Assembly (NCBI RefSeq): GCF_003722355.1
Contig: NZ_QWDD01000003.1
Location: forward strand, 1 to 64,000
Length of the DNA stretch: 64,000 nt
Reading direction: 5' to 3'
Source of the DNA: Methylocystis hirsuta
GTDB taxonomy: Bacteria > Pseudomonadota > Alphaproteobacteria > Rhizobiales > Beijerinckiaceae
The notes under the pieces were generated by a model. It searched no databases, was not told the origin of the DNA, and worked only from the letters and a program-made list of their open reading frames with translations. A program made the position numbers and the translations under genes. This document shows, piece by piece, positions 1-7,644 of the stretch; positions within the stretch are counted from its first letter, which is position 1; each line of letters begins with the position of its first letter.

Positions 1-495
1 ACTCTGGCCGGTAAGAGCCCTTGTAATCGCGGATCGGACGTTCTCCCGATCGATAGTGGCAGCCTTCCTGTCGACCATGGACATCCCGGTTGTGGGAGGG
101 TTCTCGCTGATCCGAGCGTAGCGATCATTGGAACACACCAGGCCTCGTATCAAGCCTGTCGCTACGCAACGGGCATTGACACGTTAGCGGGCGGAATTCG
201 GACGGATGGGTTATAGTGTGAATCGGCGCGGGGTCCGGATGCCGATCGGCACGCGAAGTCACTCATTTAAATAGTGCAGATGGGGTCATTCCGTGGCGCC
301 GATTTGCACTCTTGGAGCCACCGCCTCCAAAATAAGGGGCGAATTCGAACGGAACGGGTAGGCGCCTGCGTTTTGAAGAAGGGCGTGCGCCAGGAAGCAT
401 CGTCACGTTTACAAATGGGCCGCGATAAGCCGGCCCGGAGTTGAGAAGGTCGTCGAAACGTTCTGCAAAGGGTCGCCGACGGTTTGAAGCGGACC
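1..495. other. No convincing gene
   Basis: I see no recognisable coding region, RNA gene or repeat here. The short open frames on both strands have no family-like composition. The stretch may be the upstream region of the small gene at 496 or scar DNA from a rearrangement. Confidence 0.4.
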
Positions 496-846
496 ATGTC
501 CGAGTCCTGGACTGCGATAGACGAAGGCGCGGACATCCTGAGCGCGCCGTCGAATTCTTGCCTATACGACATTGCTGGCGCCGTGGCCGACAAAGGCTGG
601 ACGGCGAGCGGCGATCGCAGTGGAGTGCTCACGTTTTTTTGCTACCTGCTCACGAACGTGAATTCACATACGCCATTACCGCGCGACGTTCTCGATCTCT
701 TGATGTCGGCTATTCTATTCGCGGAAGCTGTTGCGCGATTTGATCGCGCGCGCGCCGACAAAGGCGCCGAGAGGACGGGTTACAGCGCTCTCGCGGAGAT
801 TAAACACAGCCTGCATGAGGTCGCATGGTCCCGTGCATTGGAGTGA
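496..846 (+). CDS. Hypothetical protein, 116 aa
   Basis: An open frame of 116 residues from an ATG at 496; a TTG at 484 would add four residues. The composition looks protein-like, mostly helical and slightly acidic, with two Cys and no signal peptide or membrane segment. I do not recognise the family. It stands alone, 188 bases from the convergent pfkB remnant. It may be a real small cytoplasmic protein or a remnant of a larger gene; no motif decides this. Confidence 0.4.
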   Translation: MSESWTAIDEGADILSAPSNSCLYDIAGAVADKGWTASGDRSGVLTFFCYLLTNVNSHTPLPRDVLDLLMSAILFAEAVARFDRARADKGAERTGYSALAEIKHSLHEVAWSRALE

Positions 847-1034
847 AGCGAGTGACATTCCTCAAGGGTTCTTGTGCGCACTCGACGGCTCCCGGCCGCC
901 ACTCGCCGCGCGAGCTTCCGCTCGCGGCGGCTCTTGCCCGGCGGGTTTGACGTTGGACTTTTGACGCAGACCGCCGCCCCTGCCCCGACTCGTTCCGTCG
1001 CCGCGCTCAACGATGGGCAAGGCGACGCCGGAAC

Positions 1035-1974
1035 TCAAAGGCGCTGCAGGACAACGTCCGGATAGAGGCGCTCAACGTCTTGATGGCGACACAGTCCGGT
1101 CCCCGGCGAAAGCAGAGCGGCCGACCCCGCCGCGACGCCATATCGAAACGCGTTGTCGATGCTTTGCCCCTTTGCGAGACTCCAAACCATGGCGCCCAGA
1201 AAGCTGTCGCCCGCGCCGACGGCGCTTGCCGGTTTGATCGGCAAGGCGGGCGCACGCCATACGTGATCGCGCGTGACCAGAAGTGCGCCACGATCCCCGA
1301 GGGTGAGGGCGACTATTTCCGCGCGTCCCGTCGTTGTAAGTCGGCGACACGTGTCGATCCAGGCGTGTTCGTCCTCGCGTGAAACGCCCGTGAGCTCGCG
1401 CAACTCGCGAAGATTCGGCGTGGCACGATAAACGCCTTCTTCCAGAGCTGCCGCCAATGGCGGCCCCGAGGTTTCGAGAACGAACTTCGCGCGGTGTTCC
1501 TTGGCGATGCGAGCGGCGCGCAATTAAAAATCCGTGGGAACCCACGGCGACAGACTGCCGCTGGCGACAACGAAACGCGGATCATTTTCGAGGCCGCCAA
1601 GCGCGCCGAGGCATTGACGCCCATTCTTCTTCGTGTAGTTGGGGGCCTGGAAGCACGAAACGGTATTCATGCTCGGTAGCGTTCTCGAACATGGTGAAGC
1701 TTTCACGAGTCTCGTCGGACACTTGGATGATACGGTTCGGAATTCCTGCGCGGTCGATGAGACGACGCAGCAGTTCACCCGTTACGCCGGCGCAGAGCGC
1801 TTCGACGTCGGCGCCGAATCGAATGGCGACTCGGGCGACGTTAATTCCGCCACCGCCGGGATCGCGATGCGGCGCGCCGCAGCGGAGCTTGTAAATGGGC
1901 GCCACCCGATCAACCGAGGTCGATGTGTCGATCGACGGGTTAAGGGTGAGGGTGACAATGTCGGCCATGGCCAC
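1035..1974 (-). pseudogene. pfkB: PfkB-family sugar kinase (1-phosphofructokinase-like), broken
   Basis: The N-terminal half starts MADIVTLTLNPSIDTSTSV at 1968, typical of 1-phosphofructokinase / tagatose-6-phosphate kinase-type ribokinase-fold enzymes that phosphorylate sugar phosphates with ATP. The C-terminal half, in another frame, has the PfkB signature KPASAVGAGDSFLGAM with its catalytic Asp. Two lesions separate them: a frameshift near 1615-1625, after LHEEEW, and an in-frame TAA at 1524-1526 after PTDF. The matching frame continues on both sides of that stop, so this is one gene with two breaks. The N-terminal reading frame opens 6 bases past the ftsH stop, and the pair looks like an operon. 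Probably non-functional unless both breaks are sequencing errors. Confidence 0.8.
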
Positions 1975-1980
1975 CTTTGT

Positions 1981-3878
1981 TTATGAGCCGGGTTGCCGTG
2001 CGCCTGCGACAATGCGTGCAGCGCCGGCGGGCGTCGCGCGCGCAGGTTGCTCGACGCTTTCCCTTATGACGGCTCGTATCGGAGCGAGATCGCCCTCGCT
2101 GAAGGTCTCCTTTTCGAGCAGACGCCGCGCCGAGTCCCTGTGGATCGTCGCGCAGGCCCGCAATATGGATGTCGCGCGGTCAAAGGCCTCGTCGACGAGC
2201 TTGCGGATCGCGGCGTCGATTTTCGCGTTGGTCTCGTCGCTGGCTTCGGACTGCATGGCGCTCAGTCCCGGGATGTCGAGATAGCGCGGACGTTCGGTGA
2301 CGAAGGAGGCTTGCCCGATGTCTGGCTCCATGCCGTATCGCGTCACCATGGCGCGCGCCATCTCGGTCGCGCGCTGAAGATCGTCGGCGGCGCCGGTCGT
2401 CGCTTCCCCAAAAACCGCCATCTCCGCCGCCCGCCCGCCGAGCAGCACGGTAATCCGGTTCAACAGCTCCGTGCGGGTCATCAGATAGCGGTCCTCGATC
2501 GGCATTTGCATCGTATAGCCGAGCGCGCCCATTCCCCGTGGAATGATCGACACCTTCTTGATCGGGTCCATGTCTGGCAGAGCCATGGCCACGATCGCAT
2601 GGCCCATCTCATGATGAGCTACGATCTCGCGCTCGCGCGGATTGAGGAGGCGCTTGCGCTTTTCAGGGCCGGCGACGACACGCTCGACTGCGGTGGTGAA
2701 ATCGTCGAGCGACACGGATGACGCCTGGCGGCGCGTCGCCAGCATCGCCGCTTCATTGACGAGATTAGCGAGGTCGGCGCCCGTGAAACCGGGCGTCAAG
2801 GCGGCGATCTGGGCCGGGTCGACGCGCTCGGCCAGTTTGATTTTCCTCAGATGCACATTGAGGATCGCGACGCGGCCATTCTTGTCGGGCCGATCGACCG
2901 AAACCTGGCGGTCGAACCGCCCGGCACGCAACAACGCCGGATCGAGCACTTCCGGGCGGTTGGTCGCCGCGAGTAAGACAACGCCGATGGTCGGGTCAAA
3001 GCCGTCGAGTTCGCTCAAGAGTTGGTTGAGGGTCTGCTCCTTTTCATCATGCCCGCCGCTTAGACCCGAAATGCCGCGGGCGCGCCCCAGCGCGTCGAGT
3101 TCGTCGATGAAGATGATGCAAGGCGTATTGGCGCGCGCCTGGGCGAAGAGGTCGCGCACGCGGGCGGCGCCCACGCCAACGAACATTTCAACGAATTCCG
3201 AGCCGGTGATCGAAAAAAAAGGGACGCCAGCCTCCCCCGCGACCGCGCGCGCCAAAAGGGTCTTGCCGGTTCCGGGCGGCCCGACGAGAAGAATGCCCTT
3301 CGGTATGCGCGCGCCGAGGCGTCCATGCGTCGTCGGGTCTCTCAGGAAGGCGACGATCTCTTGCAGTTCTTCCTTGGCCTCGTCGACGCCGGCGACGTCG
3401 GCGAAGCCGATCTTGATGTCGGTTTCGACGAAAACCTTGGCTTTGCTCTGGCCCACCGACATGATCGAGCCGAGACCTTGGCTCATACGCTGAGTGATCA
3501 GGCTCCAAAAGAAAAGAAGATCGCAATCGGCACGATCCATAAGAGCAGCGTGGAAATCCATGTGTGTTCGACCTGTCCGGAATATTTGACCTTGGCGGCC
3601 TCCAATTCTTGAGCGAAATCGGGCTCGACGCGCACCGCGAGCACCTGTTTTCGTCCATCCGGCGTCGGTTCCCTCAAGGTCGCGCGGACGGCCTGATCGC
3701 CGACCACGACTTCCGATATCTTGTCCTCGCGCAGAAGGTTCGCGAACTCGCTGTAGGGAACGACCTCCGTCTGTTGGTGGATGTCCCACATTCGATGCAG
3801 AATCAGGATAGCGATCAGCGCGAAGAGCGCATAGCCAATATTGAAGCGCCAATCTCGTCCCGCCGGTGGCTTTTCCAT
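1981..3878 (-). pseudogene. ftsH: FtsH membrane AAA+ zinc protease, one-base frameshift
   Basis: FtsH is a hexameric inner-membrane ATPase and protease. The N-terminal part starts MEKPPAGRDW at 3878, with a first membrane segment (IGYALFALIAILILH) and a periplasmic domain. The second membrane segment enters a T-rich run at about 3507-3520, where the frame changes. The rest follows in the next frame: Walker A GPPGTGKT, Walker [12 protein letters not shown], the second region of homology ending in RAGRFDRQ, and the zinc motif HEMGH. Restoring one T gives about 632 residues, the normal family length. The site is either a one-base deletion, an assembly error or, less likely, ribosomal slippage. 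The nearby pfkB break favours decay or error. It may be an accessory copy beside a chromosomal ftsH. Confidence 0.85.
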
Positions 3879-3893
3879 GGTCGACGCCTCATT

Positions 3894-4055
3894 GTGGTGG
3901 CCAGCTCGGCAGGTCTTCTGATCGAAGGCGAGGCCGAACAGAGAATTCTCTATCCGGGCAGCTATTTCGAAATCCCCACGCACGTCCGGCACAGGGTAGA
4001 ATGGTCGGACGCGAGCCGGTCGACGGTCCGGCTCACCGTACACGCAGACCGATGA
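3894..4055 (+). pseudogene. Cupin-domain protein, C-terminal scrap
   Basis: About 53 residues in one frame read like the end of a small cupin: a glycine-rich strand (SAGLLIEGEAEQ), then PGSYFEIPTHVRHRVEW with conserved Pro and His, and a terminal strand ending VHADR. The N-terminal half of the barrel is missing because the ftsH start region begins immediately upstream on the other strand. It is probably the 3' remnant of a cupin gene cut by a rearrangement that brought ftsH here. Confidence 0.5.
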
Positions 4056-4229
4056 GTCCAGCAAGCCTTCACAAATCGACGACCATCATGTCGACGGTCC
4101 GGTATAAAGCGCGGGCGCAAAGTGTACCACTGAACCGGCTTTGATCTGCCGCTTTGATGGCGGGACAAAAGTGTACCGGTCCTGATAGGCCGAATCGATG
4201 TCTTTGAAAGGCATGGAGAGGCCGAAAGG

Positions 4230-5756
4230 ATGTTCACAGTGGAACTCTATGCCGCGATACGACGCGCAGTGATGGCGGACGGGCTGAGCCGGCGGGAGGC
4301 GGCTAAGCGCTTTGGCGTTCATCGCAACACGATCACGAAGATGCTCCAATATTCGATTCCGCCGGGCTATCGGCGGCGCGAGCGGCCGGCATCGAAGAAG
4401 CTGGGGCCGTATATGGCCTGGATCGACAATATTCTGGAGGGCGACCGGAGCGTTCACAAAAAGCAGCGGCATACGGCGCAGCGGATTTTTGAACGGTTAC
4501 GGGACGAAGAGGGGTTTTCCGGCGGCTACACGATCGTTCGCGAGTATGTGGCGCGGGCGCTGTTGCGGTCGCGCGAGATGTTTATTCCGTTGAGCCATTG
4601 CCCCGGACAGGCGCAGGCGGATTTTGGCGAGGCGGACGGCTACATCGCCGGCAAGAAGGTCCGCTTTCATTACTTTTGCGTGGACCTGCCGCACTCGGAC
4701 AGTTGCTTCGTCAAGGCCTATCCCGCCGAGACAGCGGAAGCCTTTTGCGATGGTCATGTGGCGGCGTTCGATTTTTTCGGCGGCGTGCCGCAGTCGATTT
4801 TATACGACAACACTCGGCTCGCCGTTGCAAAGATCGTGAAGGGCGGCAGGCGCCTGCGTTCGCAAATGTTTGCCGAACTCCAAAGCCATTATCTGTTTGA
4901 GGATCGCTTCGGCAGACCGGGCAAAGGCAATGACAAGGGCAAGGTCGAGGGGCTGGTCGGCTATGTCCGGCGCAACTTCATGACGCCTCTGCCTGTCGCG
5001 GAGAGTTTCGACGCGCTCAACGTAAGGCTCCTCGACGCCTGCACGAAGCGACGACAGGCAATATTGCGCGGCCAGTCGATGACGATCAGCGAACGCATGC
5101 AGTCGGACATATCCGCGTTCATGCCGTTGCCGCCGACCCCTTATGACGCCTGTCACAAGATTGCGACGCGCGTCTCGTCCATGTCGTTGGTGCGCTACCG
5201 CAACAACGATTACTCGGTTCCAACCCGCTATGGCCATCAAGAGGTGTTGGCGAAGGGTTACGTCGACAGAGTCGAGATTGTCTGTCGCGGTGAGACGGTC
5301 GCCGTGCATGCGCGCAGCTACGACAAGGCCGAGTTCATTTATAATCCGCTGCATTATCTCGCCTTGCTCGAACACAAGAGCCAGGCGCTCGATCAGGCCG
5401 CGCCGCTCGACGACTGGCGCCTCGCCGATTGCGTCTATCGTCTGCGGCGGCTGATGGAGGCGCGCATGGGGAACAGCGGGCGCCGCGAGTTCATCCAGGT
5501 GCTGCGGCTGATGGAGGACTTCCATCAACATCTCGTCGAACAGGCCATCGCGGAGGCGCTGCGTCTTGGCGCAATCAGTTTTGACGCGGTGAAGATGCTC
5601 CTGCTCGCCAAATTGGAGAACCGGCCAGCCCGGCTCGATCTGACATTCTATCCCTATCTGCCAGTGGCGACAGTCGGCGCGACAGACCCGCGCGCCTATC
5701 TCGGGCTCGTCGCCAACGCAGCCGCTATCGAGCCAAGTGCACGAGTTTCGGCATGA
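4230..5756 (+). CDS. istA: IS21 transposase IstA
   Basis: A 508-residue transposase. It has an N-terminal helix-turn-helix (SRREAAKRFGVHRNTITKML) and a DDE-type catalytic core beginning GQAQADFGEADG, with a second acidic site in SILYDNTRLAV and a Lys-rich GKGNDKGKVEGLVGY segment carrying the catalytic Glu. Length and layout match intact IS21 IstA proteins. Its stop overlaps the istB start as ATGA, the usual translational coupling. It appears intact. Confidence 0.95.
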   Translation: MFTVELYAAIRRAVMADGLSRREAAKRFGVHRNTITKMLQYSIPPGYRRRERPASKKLGPYMAWIDNILEGDRSVHKKQRHTAQRIFERLRDEEGFSGGYTIVREYVARALLRSREMFIPLSHCPGQAQADFGEADGYIAGKKVRFHYFCVDLPHSDSCFVKAYPAETAEAFCDGHVAAFDFFGGVPQSILYDNTRLAVAKIVKGGRRLRSQMFAELQSHYLFEDRFGRPGKGNDKGKVEGLVGYVRRNFMTPLPVAESFDALNVRLLDACTKRRQAILRGQSMTISERMQSDISAFMPLPPTPYDACHKIATRVSSMSLVRYRNNDYSVPTRYGHQEVLAKGYVDRVEIVCRGETVAVHARSYDKAEFIYNPLHYLALLEHKSQALDQAAPLDDWRLADCVYRLRRLMEARMGNSGRREFIQVLRLMEDFHQHLVEQAIAEALRLGAISFDAVKMLLLAKLENRPARLDLTFYPYLPVATVGATDPRAYLGLVANAAAIEPSARVSA

Positions 5757-6595
5757 GCGCCTCGCAGGAGTCGACCTCCCAAACGATCGTCGCGCCGCAG
5801 GTGCTACTGGGCAATCACCTCAAGGCGTTGAAGCTTCCCACCTTCGCGCGCGAATATGAGAAAGTGGCGCTGGAATCGGCGCAAGATCGCGCCGATTATC
5901 CGCGCTATTTGCTGCGCCTGTGCGAACTGGAGCGCATCGATCGCGAGCGGCGCAATGTCGAGCGTCGCATTCGCCTGGCGCGCTTTACGCAGATCAAGAG
6001 CCTCGACACATTCGACTTCGCCGCGCAGCCGTCACTCAACAAGCCGCTGGTTCTGGAGCTGGCGCGGTGCGAATGGATAGAGAAGCGACAGAACTGCATC
6101 GCGCTGGGTCCATCCGGAACCGGCAAGACTCACGTCGCGCTCGCCCTTGGGCTCGCCGCTTGCCAAAAGGGCTTCAGCGTCGCCTTCACCTCGGCCGCCG
6201 CTCTCGTGCACGAACTCATGGAAGCGCGCGACGAGCGCCGCCTGCGGGCGCTGCAAAAGCATCTCAACACCGTCAAATTGCTGATCGTCGATGAGCTGGG
6301 CTACGTGCCGTTCACGGCGGTTGGTTCTGAACTGCTCTTCGAGGTCTTCAGCCAGCGCTATGAACGTGGCGCCACGCTGGTGACCAGCAATCTGCCATTC
6401 GATGAATGGACGTCGGTGTTCGGGTCGGAACGGCTCACCGGCGCACTGCTCGATCGGCTCACCCATCATGTCCACATTCTGGAGATGAACGGCGACAGCT
6501 ATCGTCTCGCGACAGCCAGGAAGGCGCAACGGCGCAATGCCGACGAGCCTAGCGTAAGCCCAAGAACCAAGGGAGAAGCCGACGCAGACATTTAA
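5753..6595 (+). CDS. istB: IS21 helper ATPase IstB
   Basis: A 280-residue DnaA/DnaC-like AAA+ ATPase that helps IstA choose target DNA. Walker A is LGPSGTGKTHVA, Walker B is LLIVDELGYVPF, and sensor 1 is TLVTSNLPFDEW. The start ATG overlaps the istA stop. It is full length and about as long as the istB copy at 26414, with which it shares most of its sequence by eye. Confidence 0.95.
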   Translation: MSASQESTSQTIVAPQVLLGNHLKALKLPTFAREYEKVALESAQDRADYPRYLLRLCELERIDRERRNVERRIRLARFTQIKSLDTFDFAAQPSLNKPLVLELARCEWIEKRQNCIALGPSGTGKTHVALALGLAACQKGFSVAFTSAAALVHELMEARDERRLRALQKHLNTVKLLIVDELGYVPFTAVGSELLFEVFSQRYERGATLVTSNLPFDEWTSVFGSERLTGALLDRLTHHVHILEMNGDSYRLATARKAQRRNADEPSVSPRTKGEADADI

Positions 6596-6604
6596 CCGCC
6601 GCCG

Positions 6605-6651
6605 CGCGCATTGAAGCGCGCTTCGCTACGCTCCGCGCGCCTCAATGCGCG
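6605..6651. repeat. Hairpin just after istB of IS21 copy 1
   Basis: Arms of 17 bases (6605-6621 and 6635-6651) pair with one mismatch around a 13-base loop. It lies 10 bases past the istB stop, inside the element, and probably ends its transcription or blocks outside transcription. IS21 copy 3 has a hairpin of different sequence in the same place. Confidence 0.6.
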
Positions 6652-6730
6652 CGACAACCCAACTCACAAGGGCTTCACGGCCCTTTTCTCTCAACCAGAA
6701 CGGTACACTTTTACGCCGCCATCTGGCACA

Positions 6731-6962
6731 ATTTGTCGCCGCCGTTGACAGCGAAAGTCCCGTAGTGGTATGAGAACGTTCCAGCGGCGTTCGCGCAGTG
6801 AAAATTTGTGACGTTGGAGCGCTCGGTTACCGCAACAGCAACTACTTCCAACAGCGTTTTCCGAGACAAGCCCAATTCGAGCAGCCTCGCGTCCGCTTCC
6901 CACGGTTCAGCAAAAACTTTGGTGATATCGAGCTTCGACGCTTCGTCGTTGTCATTCGCCAT
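6731..6962 (-). pseudogene. Conserved hypothetical gene, 3' part cut off by IS21
   Basis: The frame starts at ATG 6962 (MANDNDEASKLDITKVFAEP) and reads through FHCANAAGTFSYHYGTFAV, which resembles conserved alphaproteobacterial hypothetical proteins of about 150-200 residues. It then enters the right end of IS21 copy 1 and stops inside it at 6711. Only about 77 native residues remain and I see no matching remainder left of the element. A long inverted repeat begins 12 bases upstream of the ATG and touches the GAGG Shine-Dalgarno-like bases. Confidence 0.55.
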
Positions 6963-6973
6963 GGCGAGAGCCT

Positions 6974-7021
6974 CAATGTCGGTTTTCTTGACCTACTGGT
7001 AGGTCAAGAAAACCGACATTG
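6974..7021. repeat. 48-base perfect inverted repeat
   Basis: Arms 6974-6996 and 6999-7021 (23 bases each) are perfectly complementary around a 2-base spacer. It fills most of the gap between the stop of the gene at 7033 and the start of the gene at 6962, both on the minus strand. It could be a terminator for the upstream gene, an operator, or a small mobile hairpin. There is no T tract after it on the minus strand, which weakens the terminator reading. Confidence 0.85.
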
Positions 7022-7032
7022 TAACCCTTAAG

Positions 7033-7266
7033 TTATTTCCCCCACCGTTTCTCCGCTGCCTTCTTCGCGATCTCGGCGCGCCGCTCAGCCGTCATGCTTT
7101 CGGCGCGCTTCTTCCCGCCCTTGCGGCCTAGCTCTTGTGCGGCGGCGTTCTTCTCAGGCGCATCGCCGTAATCCTCCGGCTCTTCGCCGGTGGCGATGCG
7201 CATTACCTTCACGGCGCGCGCGATGGCGTCGGCGGGGCGTTTCTCGCCTTTAGGTCCGGTGGGCAT
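7033..7266 (-). CDS. Small basic protein with GRKGGKKRAESM motif
   Basis: A 77-residue Lys/Arg-rich protein. The N-terminal half (RPADAIARAVKVMRIATGE) and the C-terminal AAQELGRKGGKKRAESM and AEKRWGK segments match a widespread alphaproteobacterial family often annotated as RNA-binding or H1-like. The KGG stretch and high charge suggest nucleic-acid binding, which is inference. It starts 3 bases after the stop of the gene at 7270, so the two are probably co-transcribed. Confidence 0.65.
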   Translation of the reverse strand: MPTGPKGEKRPADAIARAVKVMRIATGEEPEDYGDAPEKNAAAQELGRKGGKKRAESMTAERRAEIAKKAAEKRWGK

Positions 7267-7269
7267 CTA

Positions 7270-7521
7270 TCATTTTCCAATCTGGAAGTCTGTGTCTGGC
7301 AGATCCAGAGACGGGAACGCAAAATGCGTGCGTGCGTAAGCTGGCAATTTGCCTTTGAAAAGCCCTGTCCCAAGCACTCCAAAGTCTTCCATGGATATCC
7401 AACCGCGCTCTGCAAACTCTTTATACAGAGCCAAGCCGAAGGCTATGCCAACGTTTGGGGTGGCGCTTTCTAATTCCGAATCTAAAGTGATCTTTCGGTC
7501 GTCAACAATGGTGCTGTCCAT
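7270..7521 (-). CDS. Hypothetical protein, 83 aa
   Basis: The start ATG at 7521 has an AGGAACG Shine-Dalgarno-like sequence upstream; a longer frame to 7602 is less likely. The protein has no signal peptide or membrane helix. It contains a helical segment (VGIAFGLALYKEFAERGW) and a Pro/Asp-rich end. I do not recognise a family. The next gene on this strand follows after 3 bases, so this is the first gene of a small operon. Confidence 0.5.
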   Translation of the reverse strand: MDSTIVDDRKITLDSELESATPNVGIAFGLALYKEFAERGWISMEDFGVLGTGLFKGKLPAYARTHFAFPSLDLPDTDFQIGK

Positions 7522-7644
7522 TCGCTCGTTCCTATGCTTTCGGCCAAGCATAGCAGGGACATTGGCTCCGAGCGAGCGCGCGTCAAGGGCGCAAAATTTC
7601 AAACTGAGACACTACCGAACTCCCACTTCGTTTTAGGCGGTCGC

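Larger units (their letters stand above)
4089..6730 (+). mobile_element. IS21-family insertion sequence, copy 1
   Basis: It holds the overlapping istA/istB pair. Related terminal repeats are visible: AAAGTGTACC at about 4119-4128 and AAAAGTGTACCGG at about 4167-4179 on the left, and the inverted form CGGTACACTTTT at 6701-6712 on the right. The right end is probably at 6730, where the inverted sequence begins TGTGCCAGATGGCGGCG. The exact left end is uncertain by about 15 bases. The element cuts the minus-strand gene that starts at 6962. Confidence 0.75.
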
